The translations under genes were made by a program, and so were the position numbers. A stretch of DNA of 64,000 nucleotides, from the NCBI GenBank assembly GCA_900074725.1, contig LT598458.1, positions 434,001-498,000 on the forward strand, written 5' to 3'. Positions 16,316 through 26,829 of this stretch are shown here, piece by piece. The notes under the pieces were generated by a model. That model saw only the letters and a program-made list of their open reading frames with translations. It was not told the origin of the DNA and searched no databases. Position 1 is the stretch's first letter. Each line of letters begins with the position of its first letter. The DNA is from Lachancea dasiensis. Lineage: Eukaryota > Ascomycota > Saccharomycetes > Saccharomycetales > Saccharomycetaceae.

Positions 16316-16960
16316 ATGTCTGGAGAAGTCCCCACTTTCAAGTTGGTGCTCGTTGGTGATGGTGGTACCGGTAAAACCACCTTTGTGAAGAGACACTTGA
16401 CTGGTGAATTCGAAAAGAAATACATCGCCACAATTGGTGTCGAAGTGCATCCTTTGGCTTTCTACACCAACTTTGGTGAAATCAAGTTCGACGTGTGGGA
16501 TACCGCTGGCCAGGAGAAATTCGGTGGTCTCAGAGACGGTTACTACATCAACGCCCAATGCGGTATCATTATGTTCGACGTCACTTCGCGTATTACCTAC
16601 AAGAACGTTCCAAACTGGCACCGTGATTTAGTGCGTGTTTGTGAGAACATCCCTATCGTGCTATGTGGTAACAAGGTGGACGTCAAAGAACGTAAAGTGA
16701 AGGCCAAGACCATCACCTTCCACCGTAAGAAGAACCTGCAGTACTACGACATTTCTGCCAAGTCCAACTACAACTTTGAAAAGCCATTTTTGTGGCTTGC
16801 TCGTAAGCTTGCCGGTAACCCCCAGCTGGAGTTTGTCGCCTCGCCAGCCTTGGCCCCACCAGAAGTGCAGGTCGACGAGGCTTTGATGCACCAATACCAA
16901 CAAGAGATGGAACAGGCTACCGCTCTGCCATTGCCTGATGAAGACGATGCTGACTTGTAA
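16316..16960 (+). CDS. GSP1: Ran GTPase
   Basis: The 214-residue protein is the yeast Ran GTPase, which drives nuclear import and export and helps spindle and envelope assembly. All G motifs are intact: GDGGTGKT (residues 14-21), the effector region around [14 protein letters not shown] (62-67), NKVD (119-122) and the SAK motif. The C-terminus ends with the acidic DEDDADL tail that contacts Ran-binding domains. The sequence is almost colinear with S. cerevisiae Gsp1 (219 residues), with a shorter N-terminus. Codons are those of highly expressed yeast genes (GGT, AAG, TTG). Because S. cerevisiae has the pair GSP1 (YLR293C) and GSP2 (YOR185C), this single copy fits an unduplicated genome. Confidence 0.98.
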   Translation: MSGEVPTFKLVLVGDGGTGKTTFVKRHLTGEFEKKYIATIGVEVHPLAFYTNFGEIKFDVWDTAGQEKFGGLRDGYYINAQCGIIMFDVTSRITYKNVPNWHRDLVRVCENIPIVLCGNKVDVKERKVKAKTITFHRKKNLQYYDISAKSNYNFEKPFLWLARKLAGNPQLEFVASPALAPPEVQVDEALMHQYQQEMEQATALPLPDEDDADL

Positions 16961-17602
16961 GCTTACGGAAATCTAGAAAACTAACAGGTCGTGCTAGCGC
17001 CGTCTTATGCGGGGCCCTATGGCTCTTTGTCTCTATAAATTTTAATTGTCATTTTTGTATGTGTGTAAGAGCTCATATAAAGGAGAGCGCTAGGTTAAGG
17101 AACATGTTCAGCAATGTAGCAGAATGGATGGGCAGCACTTTTTAGGTCTGGACGACAGTATGGTACAAAGTGATATCATGGCCAGTACAAGCTACATGTA
17201 ACCTGAAAACTCAAGAGCATGATAGTACGTTAAAAATCCGAGGGCTTTACACCAACAGATACACTCACTGTCCTGCCGTTGCTCATTCCGTAATCGCTAT
17301 CCCTTTAGAATCACATACCACGAATAACTCAAACGTTTCTGGGCTCAGTTCAAGCTCAGCGGATTGCCTCCAGATATATCCATATACATATATTCCAGAA
17401 TCTGTTTTCAACACATATTAGACCTGTACTTCAAGCTTCTACCTTCCATTCCTTCTAACCATTGCAGCATATGCTGAGATCACTACCAACGTTATAATAA
17501 GACGGCTTTCTAACCTTCAACACAGGAAGCTCTCTCTACTGTGTAAACTATCAAAACGAATATCAATTTTGTACCAAATACATACTTGCATAGCTACCTA
17601 CA
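16961..17602. other. GSP1-SEC72 intergenic region
   Basis: No gene is recognisable in these 642 bases. Short AT-rich and TATA-like stretches (for example around 17380-17396) precede SEC72. Confidence 0.65.
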
Positions 17603-18193
17603 ATGGCTACTTATCTTTCGGCTCTCAGCTACGACCCGAATTCTAAGCTTCTGCAATTGTCAGAAGCGTCTGAAGATGTGGATATGAATTTGAAACAGAT
17701 TAACAAGTTAACACAGGATCTGATTGCCGAGAGTAATCCAAACTTTACACCTCAGCCGCGCGATGACTCCACTGCAATGATTAAGAAATTGTTCGAAACA
17801 GGGCTGAAACAAGTACAACAACAGAAATTGCCGGAAGCTCTCAAATCCATCAATCTAGCCATAGAGATGTCTCAACGCAAGCGGGCAACCTGGGAGGCAT
17901 TTGCAGTACAATTACAAGAACTCCAATTCATGTTGAAAAATCGTGTTGATTTAAGCTTGATACAGGGTAAATTTATGGATGCTCTGGAGGACTTGGAATT
18001 GTTACACAATACGGGACTGAACTCCTCCGATGTTTTCATTCGCAAGACCGACGGCCTCATGAAACTCAAGCAGTACGAACAAGCCCAAGTCGAGGTTGAA
18101 CGTGGCTTGAGCCTTGATCCTTCGAACGCTAAACTCAAGGCTCTTCACCTTGAAAATTCTCGCAGGCTCGCGGACTACAATGGTGATTTATAA
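17603..18193 (+). CDS. SEC72: Sec72 subunit of the Sec63 translocation complex
   Basis: The 196-residue cytosolic protein matches Sec72 in length (193 in S. cerevisiae). Sec72 is part of the Sec62/63 complex at the ER membrane and docks Hsp70 with its TPR repeats during post-translational translocation. The N-terminal part (MATYLSALSYDPNSKLLQL) is the membrane-complex contact region. Helical TPR units begin near residue 53 (TAMIKKLFETGLKQVQQQKLPEAL) and end with VFIRKTDGLMKLKQYEQAQ and the EVERGLSLDPSNAKLKAL unit. The ATG at 17603 is the first in frame. Neighbours GSP1 and GCD7 match YLR293C-YLR291C. Confidence 0.93.
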   Translation: MATYLSALSYDPNSKLLQLSEASEDVDMNLKQINKLTQDLIAESNPNFTPQPRDDSTAMIKKLFETGLKQVQQQKLPEALKSINLAIEMSQRKRATWEAFAVQLQELQFMLKNRVDLSLIQGKFMDALEDLELLHNTGLNSSDVFIRKTDGLMKLKQYEQAQVEVERGLSLDPSNAKLKALHLENSRRLADYNGDL

Positions 18194-18478
18194 AATCAAT
18201 CAGACAATACTAAGTTCGCACTCGCTGGCAGAGCATGTCAAATTATGAGAGTCAGGTACACTGTCTAAACAATTTCTGAACTTACGTCTGTGCGGATATA
18301 CATCGATGCATTTTCCCAGTATAAAATTTTATAGTTATAAACGTTAAAAAGTTGACGACACCGATCACCTTCACTTCTTACCACAACTCTGGAAACCTGA
18401 GTTGATACAGAGGAATAGCTCGCTTATCTCAACTTCCGGTCTAAGGAATAAGAGCAGCTTGTTAAGTTTCTCTTTACC

Positions 18479-19606
18479 ATGTCAACTGATATCAATGTTG
18501 TGATCGCCTCTTTCATCGATCGTTTGAAGAGGAGACAGATATCTGGTTCTTATCAGGTCTCGCTAGAAACACTGCAATTACTCAAGCGGTTTGTTTCTGC
18601 TGCCAGATGGTCGAGCATTGATGATCTAATTGCCCAGCTGCGAGAACTTGGAACGAGGCTTGGGAAAGCCCAACCAACCGAGTTTACTTGTGGAAACATC
18701 ATCAGAAGAGTATTAGCTCTTATTAGAGACGAGGTGGAGGAGGAGCTGGCATCGCACAACCAGCTGCAAAAGAATGCAGAGCCGATGATTTCGTCAATGT
18801 TCAGTCTATTGCAAAAACCAAGTACCACTGCATCAACCCCAACAGCGCAACACTCCACCTCTACGTCCTCTTCGGCTCCAGCTGATCAACACAAAACCGA
18901 TTTGCGTCAAGTAATCATCCAAGGTATCAAAGATCTGATAGATGAAATCGCTAACATCGACGAAGGTATTCAACAGATTGCAGTCGACATCATCCACGAC
19001 CGCGAGATCCTACTTACCCCCACACCGGACTCCACGACAGTGCTCAAACTGTTGATTAAGGCCCGCGAACGTAACAACCGTAATTTCAGCGTTCTGGTGA
19101 CCGAAGGGTTTCCCAACAATACTGTTACAGCACATAACTTTGCTAAGACACTTTCAGAACATGGTGTTGAGACCACCGTTATCCCAGATACTGCAGTCTT
19201 TGCACTCATGAGCCGTGTAGGGAAAGTTATTATTGGAGCCAAGACCGTCTTCACAAACGGGGGCACGATATCGTCCACTGCTGGTGTATCGTCGGTTTGC
19301 GAATGTGCACGCGAGTTCAAGACACCTGTTTTTGCTGTAGCTGGTCTATACAAGTTGTCACCACTCTATCCGTTCGATATTGAGAAGTTTGTGGAGGTGG
19401 GAGGCTCGCAACGTGTGTTACCCACGATGGAAAACGATCGCGTTGGTAATCACAACAGGCTAGATACTGTGAACCCAATCGCAGACTATGTGCCACCGGA
19501 AAATATCGACATCTATATCACCAACATTGGAGGCTTTGCCCCGAGCTTCATATATCGTGTGGTATGGGACAATTACAAGCAGCAAGATGTGAAACTCGAG
19601 AACTGA
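18479..19606 (+). CDS. GCD7: eIF2B beta subunit
   Basis: The 375-residue protein (381 in S. cerevisiae) is the beta regulatory subunit of eIF2B, the guanine exchange factor for eIF2. It takes part in sensing phosphorylated eIF2 in general amino-acid control. The N-terminal helical half contains FIDRLKRRQISGS. The Rossmann-like C-terminal half has NFSVLVTEGFPNN, FALMSRVGKVIIGAKTVF and NGGTISSTAGVSSVCECARE, typical of the eIF2B alpha/beta/delta family. It ends in the NIGGFAPSFIYRVVWDNY block. A Ser/Thr-rich linker (about residues 116-138) is less conserved. The ATG at 18479 is conserved. Confidence 0.97.
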   Translation: MSTDINVVIASFIDRLKRRQISGSYQVSLETLQLLKRFVSAARWSSIDDLIAQLRELGTRLGKAQPTEFTCGNIIRRVLALIRDEVEEELASHNQLQKNAEPMISSMFSLLQKPSTTASTPTAQHSTSTSSSAPADQHKTDLRQVIIQGIKDLIDEIANIDEGIQQIAVDIIHDREILLTPTPDSTTVLKLLIKARERNNRNFSVLVTEGFPNNTVTAHNFAKTLSEHGVETTVIPDTAVFALMSRVGKVIIGAKTVFTNGGTISSTAGVSSVCECAREFKTPVFAVAGLYKLSPLYPFDIEKFVEVGGSQRVLPTMENDRVGNHNRLDTVNPIADYVPPENIDIYITNIGGFAPSFIYRVVWDNYKQQDVKLEN

Positions 19607-20162
19607 GAATCTCTGCCCCCATGCATAAAAACCTGTCATATCAAAGTTGTACTTTACTGTTATAATCATTCATGAAACTATAGACCCGTTGGCTTCATCA
19701 TTTCTCGGCGACAACGTTTGTGAGCCAATCAAAAAAAAAAAAAAGACAACGGTAACTTAGCGTAGACAACTACCGTTAACGGATTCTTATTGCCCTGTGC
19801 CTTGCTCGGTTGAATTTTGGCTTATAATTCGATCTTGAGCTGGATAGTTATCATTACACAACGTGAAATGACTACTAATGGGCTAAATTAATTAAGACCT
19901 CTTTTGAGTACGACTTCACCGATGGAACTCGTTCCTTGTAGATGGTAGATCTCGTAATTAGAGTGTCTTACAGCTTATTATAGCAATGTATCATAAAGTC
20001 TTGGTTTCTTGGTGTCTTGACGAAGTTTGATTATTTATTCTGTCACTGCGATGGGCTAGATAATTTTTGTATGTGACAGATCTATCTAAAAATCACCTTA
20101 CTCTCATTGATCACAATATATAACAAACAGTTACGTACACGGTCATTGAAACTCGCGCCCGC
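19607..20162. other. GCD7-COQ11 intergenic region
   Basis: No gene is recognisable in these 556 bases. A run of 14 A lies at 19731-19744. The remainder is AT-rich promoter-like sequence. Confidence 0.7.
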
Positions 20163-20969
20163 ATGGTCAACAACATTCTAGTGTTTGGAGGAAATGGCTT
20201 TTTGGGTCGTCGGATTTGCCAAACAGCAATTGAAAGGGGCTTTGAAGTCACGTCCCTTTCTCGTTCTGGCACCCCTCCCCCAGTCAAGAGTTTATGGGAC
20301 AAAGAATGGACCGGCAAAGTCAATTGGCGCCGTTGTGATGTTTTGAACCCTAGAAGCTACTCTAAATATCTTGAAAGGGCGGACAATGTTGTCCATTCGA
20401 TCGGTATATTATTGGAAAACTCTAGTTATAAGGCACAGATAAATGGCCAAACCGCTTTTGACGCTAAGAAGTTACTTCAGTGGGGAGCAAACCCTTTGAA
20501 CAATAACCCAAACTTTACATACGATGTCATGAACAGACAAAGCGCACTAACACTTGCGCAGGAATTTGCAAAGCCCCAATACAACTCAAAGTTAAAGACA
20601 ATGACTTACATCTCTGCGGATAGGTCGTTTCCTGGTATCCCCTCCGGATACATCGATAGCAAGAGAGCTGCAGAGTCGGGGATATTGCAGTTAGAGGCCG
20701 AGCTACGGCCAATTCTTGCTCGCCCAGGTTTTATGTATGATGAGTTAGACACATCTTTGGGTTCGCTTGATTTCAGGTCTCAGCTGAAAAATCTGCTAGA
20801 TTTGGCGAACTGGAGTAATAGTAAACTGCTGGGTCGTCGCGTTAACTGTGTAAATCAGTTGTTTAGGCCAACCGTTTCTACTCAACAAGTAAGTAGAGCT
20901 GTGATCCAGAAAATCGAGGATCCTACGTTTAGAGGAGTCCTTGAATTGGAAGATATCCTAAATGCTTAA
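20163..20969 (+). CDS. COQ11: Coq11-like NAD(P)-binding mitochondrial protein
   Basis: The 268-residue protein belongs to the atypical short-chain dehydrogenase family. It corresponds to YLR290C/Coq11 (277 residues), part of the mitochondrial CoQ synthesis complex in yeast. The Rossmann start VFGGNGFLGRRIC (residues 7-19) carries GGxGxxG. The segments DNVVHSIGILLEN and YISADRSFPGIPSGYIDSKR (Y and K of the active-site region) follow. The C-terminus ends RGVLELEDI. The ATG at 20163 sits directly before the nucleotide fold. It is convergent with GUF1, with 62 bases between the stops. Confidence 0.92.
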   Translation: MVNNILVFGGNGFLGRRICQTAIERGFEVTSLSRSGTPPPVKSLWDKEWTGKVNWRRCDVLNPRSYSKYLERADNVVHSIGILLENSSYKAQINGQTAFDAKKLLQWGANPLNNNPNFTYDVMNRQSALTLAQEFAKPQYNSKLKTMTYISADRSFPGIPSGYIDSKRAAESGILQLEAELRPILARPGFMYDELDTSLGSLDFRSQLKNLLDLANWSNSKLLGRRVNCVNQLFRPTVSTQQVSRAVIQKIEDPTFRGVLELEDILNA

Positions 20970-21031
20970 AATTACAGCATTACATTATTTACAGTGTGCT
21001 TTTTGATTCTATCCGATAGTATAGGATGAAA

Positions 21032-22954
21032 CTATCTCTTCAAAAATGCCTGATACGCTTCTTGATTAATTTGGATGTTTCCAACAGTCTTCATCTGTTT
21101 TTTCCCTTCCTTTTGCCTAACCAGCAACTTCTTTCTTCGAGAAACATCAGAAGCGTGTAGTTTTGCCAAAACATCCTTTCTCCGTGCTTTTATGGTTTCA
21201 CGGGCGATAACTTTGTTATTGGCCTTGGCTTGAATGATTACTTCGTATAGTTGTGACTTGACGTACTCTTTGAATTTCTTAGCCCATTCGCGGCCAACCT
21301 TATCAACCTGTGATCTATGCATTACCTGAGCCAACGCATCAACACTTTTGCCATTCAAAACCAGTTCTAACTTAACAATATCGGAAGGTTTGTATCCAAT
21401 GTCTTCGTAGTCTAGGGATCCATAGCCTCGCGATACTGATTTCAGTTTCCCGAAAAAGTCGTCTACAAGGTGTGCCAAGGGCATTTCATATTTTAGCAAG
21501 ACCTGACCAGTAACATTCAGATATGTAATCTCTGTTTGAATTCCGCGATTGTTGTCGCACAGTTTTATCACTGGTCCGAGATACTCCTGTGGCAGCGTGA
21601 TGATCGCTTCGACATAAGGTTCTTGTAGGGAATGAATTTTGGTTTTTCTCAGCGACAGATCTGGAAAGCCGTCAGGGTTAGTGATGATCTTTTCTTCACC
21701 ATTTGTGTATTTGATGACGTACGGGACGGTGGGCTGGGTGATGATCAATTTAGACCCATACTCCTTCTCCAGTCGATCTTTGAATACTGAGGCATGCAGT
21801 GAGCCTAGAAATCCTAGTCTCCATCCCTGTCCTAAAGCATTCGATGATTCACGCTGTAAAGAGACAGATCTATCATTCAACACCAGCCGTGTGATGTCAT
21901 CGTCCAAACTTTTGAAGTCCGAACCATCTGCGGGAAATGCCCCTACAAATACCATTGGCTTAGGATCTTCAAAGCCATCTAAAACTTCGGTGACATTTTC
22001 CTTCCCAGAGTGCATAAATGTGTCGCCAATTTTAGCATCTTTGGAGACTTTCATGCCTGGTACAAGATAGCCAACCTGCCCGGCCTTAAGCATATCCATA
22101 GGCACTTTATCGGGATACATAATCCCTAGTTCTTTTACTTCGTACTTATTGCCAGTCTGTGCACTTGTTACCTTATCGCCTTTTCTGACACGTCCATCCA
22201 CGATATTAACCAGCAGCACAACTCCCAGGTACGAATCATACCACGAATCTACAAGAAGAGCACGAAAGAACTTATCCTCCTTGCCTGTTGGGGGAGGAAT
22301 TCGGTCGATGATCGCAGGTAGGAGGTCCTCTTTCACATTTACGCCCGTTTTAGCACTCACACGTACTATTTCTTCGCGCGGGAGTTCAAAAGTGCTTTCT
22401 ATCTGTGCTTCTGCCTGTGGAATATTCGCACTGTCCAGGTCTATCTTGTTTATCACTGGTATCAACTTCAAATTCATACTGTATGCCAGGTAGAAATTCG
22501 CTACCGTCTGCGCCTGCACGCCCTGTGACGCGTCCACAAGCAGCAGGGCCCCACCACAAGACGCATACGATCTCGAAACTTCTGCCCGGAAGTCCACATG
22601 ACCAGGAGTATCTACCAAATGCAGCAAGTAGTCCTGTTGATCTCGCTTGTCATGATAGAACATTGTACATGTTTGTGCTTTGATGGTGATGCCACGCTCT
22701 CGTTCCACCTCGAGCTTGTCCAAAACCTGTTTGTTAGAATCTCCTGACTTGATAACTCCCGTGAACTCCAGTAGCCGATCGCTTAATGTGGATTTACCGT
22801 GATCTACGTGGGCCACAATCGAGAAGTTCCTGTAGTTCTCTAAAGGTATGTCATGGAGGCGTCTCTGTAGAAGATCCGCCTCTTTGGCCGATACATGGCT
22901 GTTCCGTCGAAACAACCGCAAACTCGGACTCAGAAACGACTTCGAAAGTCTCAT
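21032..22954 (-). CDS. GUF1: Guf1 mitochondrial LepA/EF4-type GTPase
   Basis: The 640-residue protein is the mitochondrial homologue of bacterial LepA (EF4), which supports mitochondrial translation under stress. The N-terminus ([19 protein letters not shown]) is a basic presequence. The G1 motif AHVDHGKST lies at residues 48-56, followed by the switch segment [21 protein letters not shown] and NKIDL. The LepA-specific C-terminus [18 protein letters not shown] and [14 protein letters not shown] are intact. Start: the frame is open to a TTG at 22993, but the first ATG is 22954 and gives the family-like presequence. It diverges from MEC3 over a 173-bp shared promoter. Confidence 0.97.
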   Translation of the reverse strand: MRLSKSFLSPSLRLFRRNSHVSAKEADLLQRRLHDIPLENYRNFSIVAHVDHGKSTLSDRLLEFTGVIKSGDSNKQVLDKLEVERERGITIKAQTCTMFYHDKRDQQDYLLHLVDTPGHVDFRAEVSRSYASCGGALLLVDASQGVQAQTVANFYLAYSMNLKLIPVINKIDLDSANIPQAEAQIESTFELPREEIVRVSAKTGVNVKEDLLPAIIDRIPPPTGKEDKFFRALLVDSWYDSYLGVVLLVNIVDGRVRKGDKVTSAQTGNKYEVKELGIMYPDKVPMDMLKAGQVGYLVPGMKVSKDAKIGDTFMHSGKENVTEVLDGFEDPKPMVFVGAFPADGSDFKSLDDDITRLVLNDRSVSLQRESSNALGQGWRLGFLGSLHASVFKDRLEKEYGSKLIITQPTVPYVIKYTNGEEKIITNPDGFPDLSLRKTKIHSLQEPYVEAIITLPQEYLGPVIKLCDNNRGIQTEITYLNVTGQVLLKYEMPLAHLVDDFFGKLKSVSRGYGSLDYEDIGYKPSDIVKLELVLNGKSVDALAQVMHRSQVDKVGREWAKKFKEYVKSQLYEVIIQAKANNKVIARETIKARRKDVLAKLHASDVSRRKKLLVRQKEGKKQMKTVGNIQINQEAYQAFLKR

Positions 22955-23127
22955 AAGATGGAACTTGGCGACCTTTTGTATCACTTCTTGCAATACATTT
23001 TTTTGTTTCTTCTACAATAATAGTAATTAAATGGATACTCATCGCTTATATTCTGTCATCTTCAAATCAAGCGCTAACAATTTGACTAGAAAGAAACCCC
23101 TCCAAGCTCAACCCATTGAGGTACCAG

Positions 23128-24414
23128 ATGAAGCTCAAGCTTATCATAAATGGACCAGAGTCGCCAGAAGACTATAAACTTCTGAAATCTACGATCTCAA
23201 CGGTGGCCTCGTTGCGAAAAACCGCAGTTTTAAGGTTCACCAGTGAACGTCTGGTAATAGTGTCGACACCGACTTCAACGGCATCTAGTAGCTCTATTTT
23301 GTACGCCGACAAGGGCCAACTATGGTGTACAATACCAAGGGATGTTTTTTCGTCTTATGAGGTCGTCAGTGCTCGAGATCTAAATACAATTACCATGGAG
23401 TGCAGCTGCGATGTGCTCCAGAACATATTCAAGAAGTATGACAAGAGTATCAGCTTGGGGAATGAAGGGATCATGACCATAAAGCTGCAAAGCATGCCAG
23501 AGTGGAACACTAATGTGTTGTCAAATGTGGACAGTAAAAACCCAGCATCCAGTGGATCAAAAGTCAATCCTGTGTGTGCGTTGGGGGTGACATTTGAGGA
23601 AGTGATTAGCACCGACATAGATGCAAATACAGCAGTGAAGATGGGAGGTGTCATCGGGTCCGGAAGCACCAAGACTATATCCCATTCTTTTAAAGTACCC
23701 ACGAGGCTTTTATTTCGCGCGCAGGACGCCAAAATACAAGAGCCAATGATCAACTACACCCAGCTTATGATGTACAGACTGCCCTCGCCACGGGGAGAGT
23801 GGGGTCGCGGCTTTGCCAGCTTTATCAGGCGCATAGAAAGGTATTCAAATGTTCACAACATCAAGCTCAGCGGCAATAAGTTTTGGCAAAACAATGACGG
23901 AAGAGTCAGTGACCATGAATTTAAAATTGTGGTGAATGAGCTGGATTGGTATCTTGAGATATGCTGGAATGGCCCTTTGGATGCAATGGTTCCGCCACAG
24001 GGTGCAGACGAAGAGCCCGCAGACCCACCTGCAGTACAACCGGAAGTGAATGATGAAGTTCAGGTGGAAGAAACGCACGAACAGAGCTTATTCATAGAGG
24101 AAAGCTTTGCTTCTGAAAATCTCAATAGTGCCGACTCGGGGCCCAATGGTGACGAAGATAGCGGTAAAGCGGAAGTTTCAGTGCGAGGGCCAGATGTCCC
24201 ATCGAAACATGAGGTTGTGATACGAACTAAGGATTGGAAAGTTTGCTCAAAATTGTACGAGGCATTCGAAGAGATCGTTTTGGCCATTTCCTATGATGAA
24301 TCTTGTGTCTTTCATTGCACGCTACCAAGAGGAAATATTGAGGACCAAGACGGCGAGCGCCCTCGCGAGCACGGCCAAGTGATTTATTACATGGCTAGAG
24401 CTCGAAAAATCTAG
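23128..24414 (+). CDS. MEC3: Mec3 subunit of the 9-1-1 checkpoint clamp
   Basis: The 428-residue protein corresponds to Mec3 (474 residues), the Hus1-like subunit of the PCNA-like clamp (with Rad17 and Ddc1) that is loaded at DNA damage. The start MKLKLIINGPESPEDYKLL matches the family. Also conserved are TVASLRKTAVLRFTSERL, RDLNTITMECSCDVL, IQEPMINYTQLMMYRLP and VNELDWYLEICWNGP. The C-terminal end is EEIVLAISYDESCVFHC. An acidic, poorly conserved linker (about residues 290-360) separates the second clamp domain and accounts for the length difference. ATG 23128 is used; four codons upstream the frame begins only with TTG. Confidence 0.95.
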   Translation: MKLKLIINGPESPEDYKLLKSTISTVASLRKTAVLRFTSERLVIVSTPTSTASSSSILYADKGQLWCTIPRDVFSSYEVVSARDLNTITMECSCDVLQNIFKKYDKSISLGNEGIMTIKLQSMPEWNTNVLSNVDSKNPASSGSKVNPVCALGVTFEEVISTDIDANTAVKMGGVIGSGSTKTISHSFKVPTRLLFRAQDAKIQEPMINYTQLMMYRLPSPRGEWGRGFASFIRRIERYSNVHNIKLSGNKFWQNNDGRVSDHEFKIVVNELDWYLEICWNGPLDAMVPPQGADEEPADPPAVQPEVNDEVQVEETHEQSLFIEESFASENLNSADSGPNGDEDSGKAEVSVRGPDVPSKHEVVIRTKDWKVCSKLYEAFEEIVLAISYDESCVFHCTLPRGNIEDQDGERPREHGQVIYYMARARKI

Positions 24415-24666
24415 TCGCTTGCATTTTTACAACAGTTCGAGATTTGTTTCTACGTTTGAGTTTCTGGTGCCAAGTTGTTTATCACTCCGCTGTGGATTAT
24501 TTGGTATTGAAAAGTTGCATATATTAGCAGTATTAGCCGAAGGAGCTGGAACTATGTGGCTGTTGAGGACACACATCCCTAATTGCATTGTTCGTCGCCC
24601 TACATAATCACCAGAGCGCTGGTCTCGAAGTCTTTTCCATATTCTACACACTAAATTTCGACTTCT

Positions 24667-25851
24667 TCAAGTGTTCCTGGCGGCAAAACTTTCGACATAC
24701 TGAGCTAAAAGCTTGGCGCTATCGACCGAAACGGCGTTGTAAAGAGAAGCTCTGAAACCACCAACAGATCTGTGCCCTTTCAAACCGGTCAACTTAAGTT
24801 CAGACGCGCCTTGTAAAAAGTCCTTCTCCAAGCCATCCTTTTTCAAAGTGAAAACAACATTCATTTTTGATCTGCATCCTTCAGCAACAGGTACAGTATA
24901 AAAGTCTGAATGCTTGTCCAATACGTCGTACAACAGGTGAGCCTTGAGTTCATTTTCCTTCTGTTGAGCCGCCAACCCGCCCTTTTCTAGAATTTCGCGC
25001 AACACCAAATCAACAATGTGAAGTGTGAATATAGGGATGGTGTTGTAAGCAGAGTTGTTTTTAACCACGGTTGGGTATTCAAAAGCGATGGGGGTGATTG
25101 GCACGCCAAGTTTACGCAATTGGTCAATTGGCGCAGAAGAAATATCCTGAAGAATCGACTTTTTTATAATATACAAGGTCAATCCAGCAAGACCAATATT
25201 CTTCTGGGCGCCAGCCATAATAACACCATATTGCGAAACGTCAATTTCCCGTGACAAGATGTCACTAGACAAATCGGCTGCTATTTCAATGCCTGAGTTA
25301 ACGAGAGCCTGGGGTAGCTTGGGCCATTCAACGCCGTGCACCGTCTCATTTTCACACAAGTACACATACGAGTAGTCCTTGGACTTTAATTTCTCGGCCC
25401 AAAGAGATTCCGAAGGGATGTCGCCGAATTTGCCGTTGTTGAAATCCTTGGCATTGAAAATCGACTCCGCTTCAATCCCCAATCTTTGGGCCTCTTCAAG
25501 GGATTTCGCTGACCATGATCCTGTCACCAGGTATCCAGCTGTGCCCGCAGAACCGGTTTTCCCAACGTGCGCTGCCGCTAGGTTAGTGGCTAGGGACGAG
25601 AACCCATTGGTACCGCCCCCTTGCATGAAAAAGACCTCGTGGGTGTCTGGAACATTCAGAAGCTTACGCAAATTAGCCTTGGCGCTTTCAATTACCTCTG
25701 TGGCATCGCTAGAACGGTGAGAAATCTCCCCAATGCCCAGGCCAATACCGTTATAATTTATCAGGTCCTTAGCAGCTTGCTGCAAGACTTTTGTGGGCAA
25801 TTGAGCTGGCCCAGCACCAAAATGGTTTGGTTCTTCTCTGGCGAGAGACAT
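24667..25851 (-). CDS. SER1: Phosphoserine aminotransferase
   Basis: The 394-residue PLP enzyme converts 3-phosphohydroxypyruvate and glutamate to phosphoserine in serine synthesis. Its length equals S. cerevisiae Ser1 (395). The start MSLAREEPNHFGAGPAQLP is the family start. The PLP lysine is K217 in the context MAGAQKNIG, and LKGHRSVGGFRASLYN near the end is also a family signature. The frame stays open for 55 codons upstream (to an ATG at 26016), but that stretch has no counterpart. It also contains a Gcn4-type site, so it is most likely promoter. The gene diverges from RPS30 and sits near MEC3, joining the YLR288 and YOR184 sister regions of S. cerevisiae. Confidence 0.97.
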   Translation of the reverse strand: MSLAREEPNHFGAGPAQLPTKVLQQAAKDLINYNGIGLGIGEISHRSSDATEVIESAKANLRKLLNVPDTHEVFFMQGGGTNGFSSLATNLAAAHVGKTGSAGTAGYLVTGSWSAKSLEEAQRLGIEAESIFNAKDFNNGKFGDIPSESLWAEKLKSKDYSYVYLCENETVHGVEWPKLPQALVNSGIEIAADLSSDILSREIDVSQYGVIMAGAQKNIGLAGLTLYIIKKSILQDISSAPIDQLRKLGVPITPIAFEYPTVVKNNSAYNTIPIFTLHIVDLVLREILEKGGLAAQQKENELKAHLLYDVLDKHSDFYTVPVAEGCRSKMNVVFTLKKDGLEKDFLQGASELKLTGLKGHRSVGGFRASLYNAVSVDSAKLLAQYVESFAARNT

Positions 25852-26829
25852 GGCGTTATTCGTCGGGTTGTGATGTATACGGGCCGCTGTACTAACGAGC
25901 AGGCTTCCTCCACTCATGTGGAAAAGAGGGTTTATATTAGCACGCTTCCCAGATGACTCTTCCCGACCTGTGTCATTATATACGGACCATCGACGGTTTG
26001 GATCAATGAAGCTCAAATCGTTGACCGCTGCCCCCGGAAGCTACACCACGGGTTTCACCGTTGGCGCTGACGTTGATGATCTTGTTTTCCAAAACCGAGC
26101 AACGTTGCTGACGGCCTTGCTGCCTGAACGGCCTTGTCGGATGAAAATGCTCTGTTACTGGATGGAATATAATGGCAAGTGGTTAATATCCGACACCCCG
26201 TGGTGTATTTTTTGCCGAGTCCTGGCGACTGTCTATTGTATTCATTGTACTATCAAGTAGAATTTTTTAATCTTTTGGCCGTGGCCCAGTTCTCTTCCCT
26301 GTCCTGGCTCTCCAAAGTCGATGCCTTCCTGGTGCAAAGCCCTTGGCAGCACACAATTGAAATTCCCTTCATTTCTACACATACCGCGGTCCAGAACCCC
26401 GATGTTGTCCCAAAGCGAAGGTGTCAATGGCATTAGCGTTGAACCCTGTAAGGGCCTTCATTTGAGCTGGCACCTGACACATGGTCATGTGACTGTTGGC
26501 TTTGTTGTGACTGCTTGGCGAGACCTCTACACCAGTACATTTTCAAAATTCAAATTTGGACAATTATAATTTTTTGAAACTTTTTCTGTTTTTTCACGAA
26601 TTACCTCATTAGGAAGTTTGCATGAAAGCCACGCAATTAATCCCAAAACGGGCTATTTTTCAGTTTTTGTTCTCTGTCTGAGGGTTAACCGGCCATGTTC
26701 GTATGGAAGCATGAAAATGGGAGCTCACCCACTCACTGGGAATTGCCATCGCTTTTAGAAAGACATCTATTACTACACACTCTTGAACGATTTTTCACAC
26801 ACAATTAAACCACATACAAACGCATCAAA
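25852..26829. promoter_or_regulatory. Divergent SER1-RPS30 promoter region
   Basis: These 978 bases separate two divergent genes. ATGACTCTT at 25953-25961, about 100 bases upstream of SER1, matches the Gcn4 core TGACTC with flanks close to ATGACTCAT. ACACCAGTACATT at 26529-26541 resembles a Rap1 site of ribosomal protein promoters (consensus ACACCCRYACAYY, one difference), about 290 bases upstream of RPS30. T-rich tracts follow it, as is usual in such promoters. No further gene is recognised. Confidence 0.55.

Noticed and set aside
25888-25894. TACTAAC on the + strand inside the SER1 upstream region
   Set aside because: No + strand gene with a matching donor; chance occurrence.
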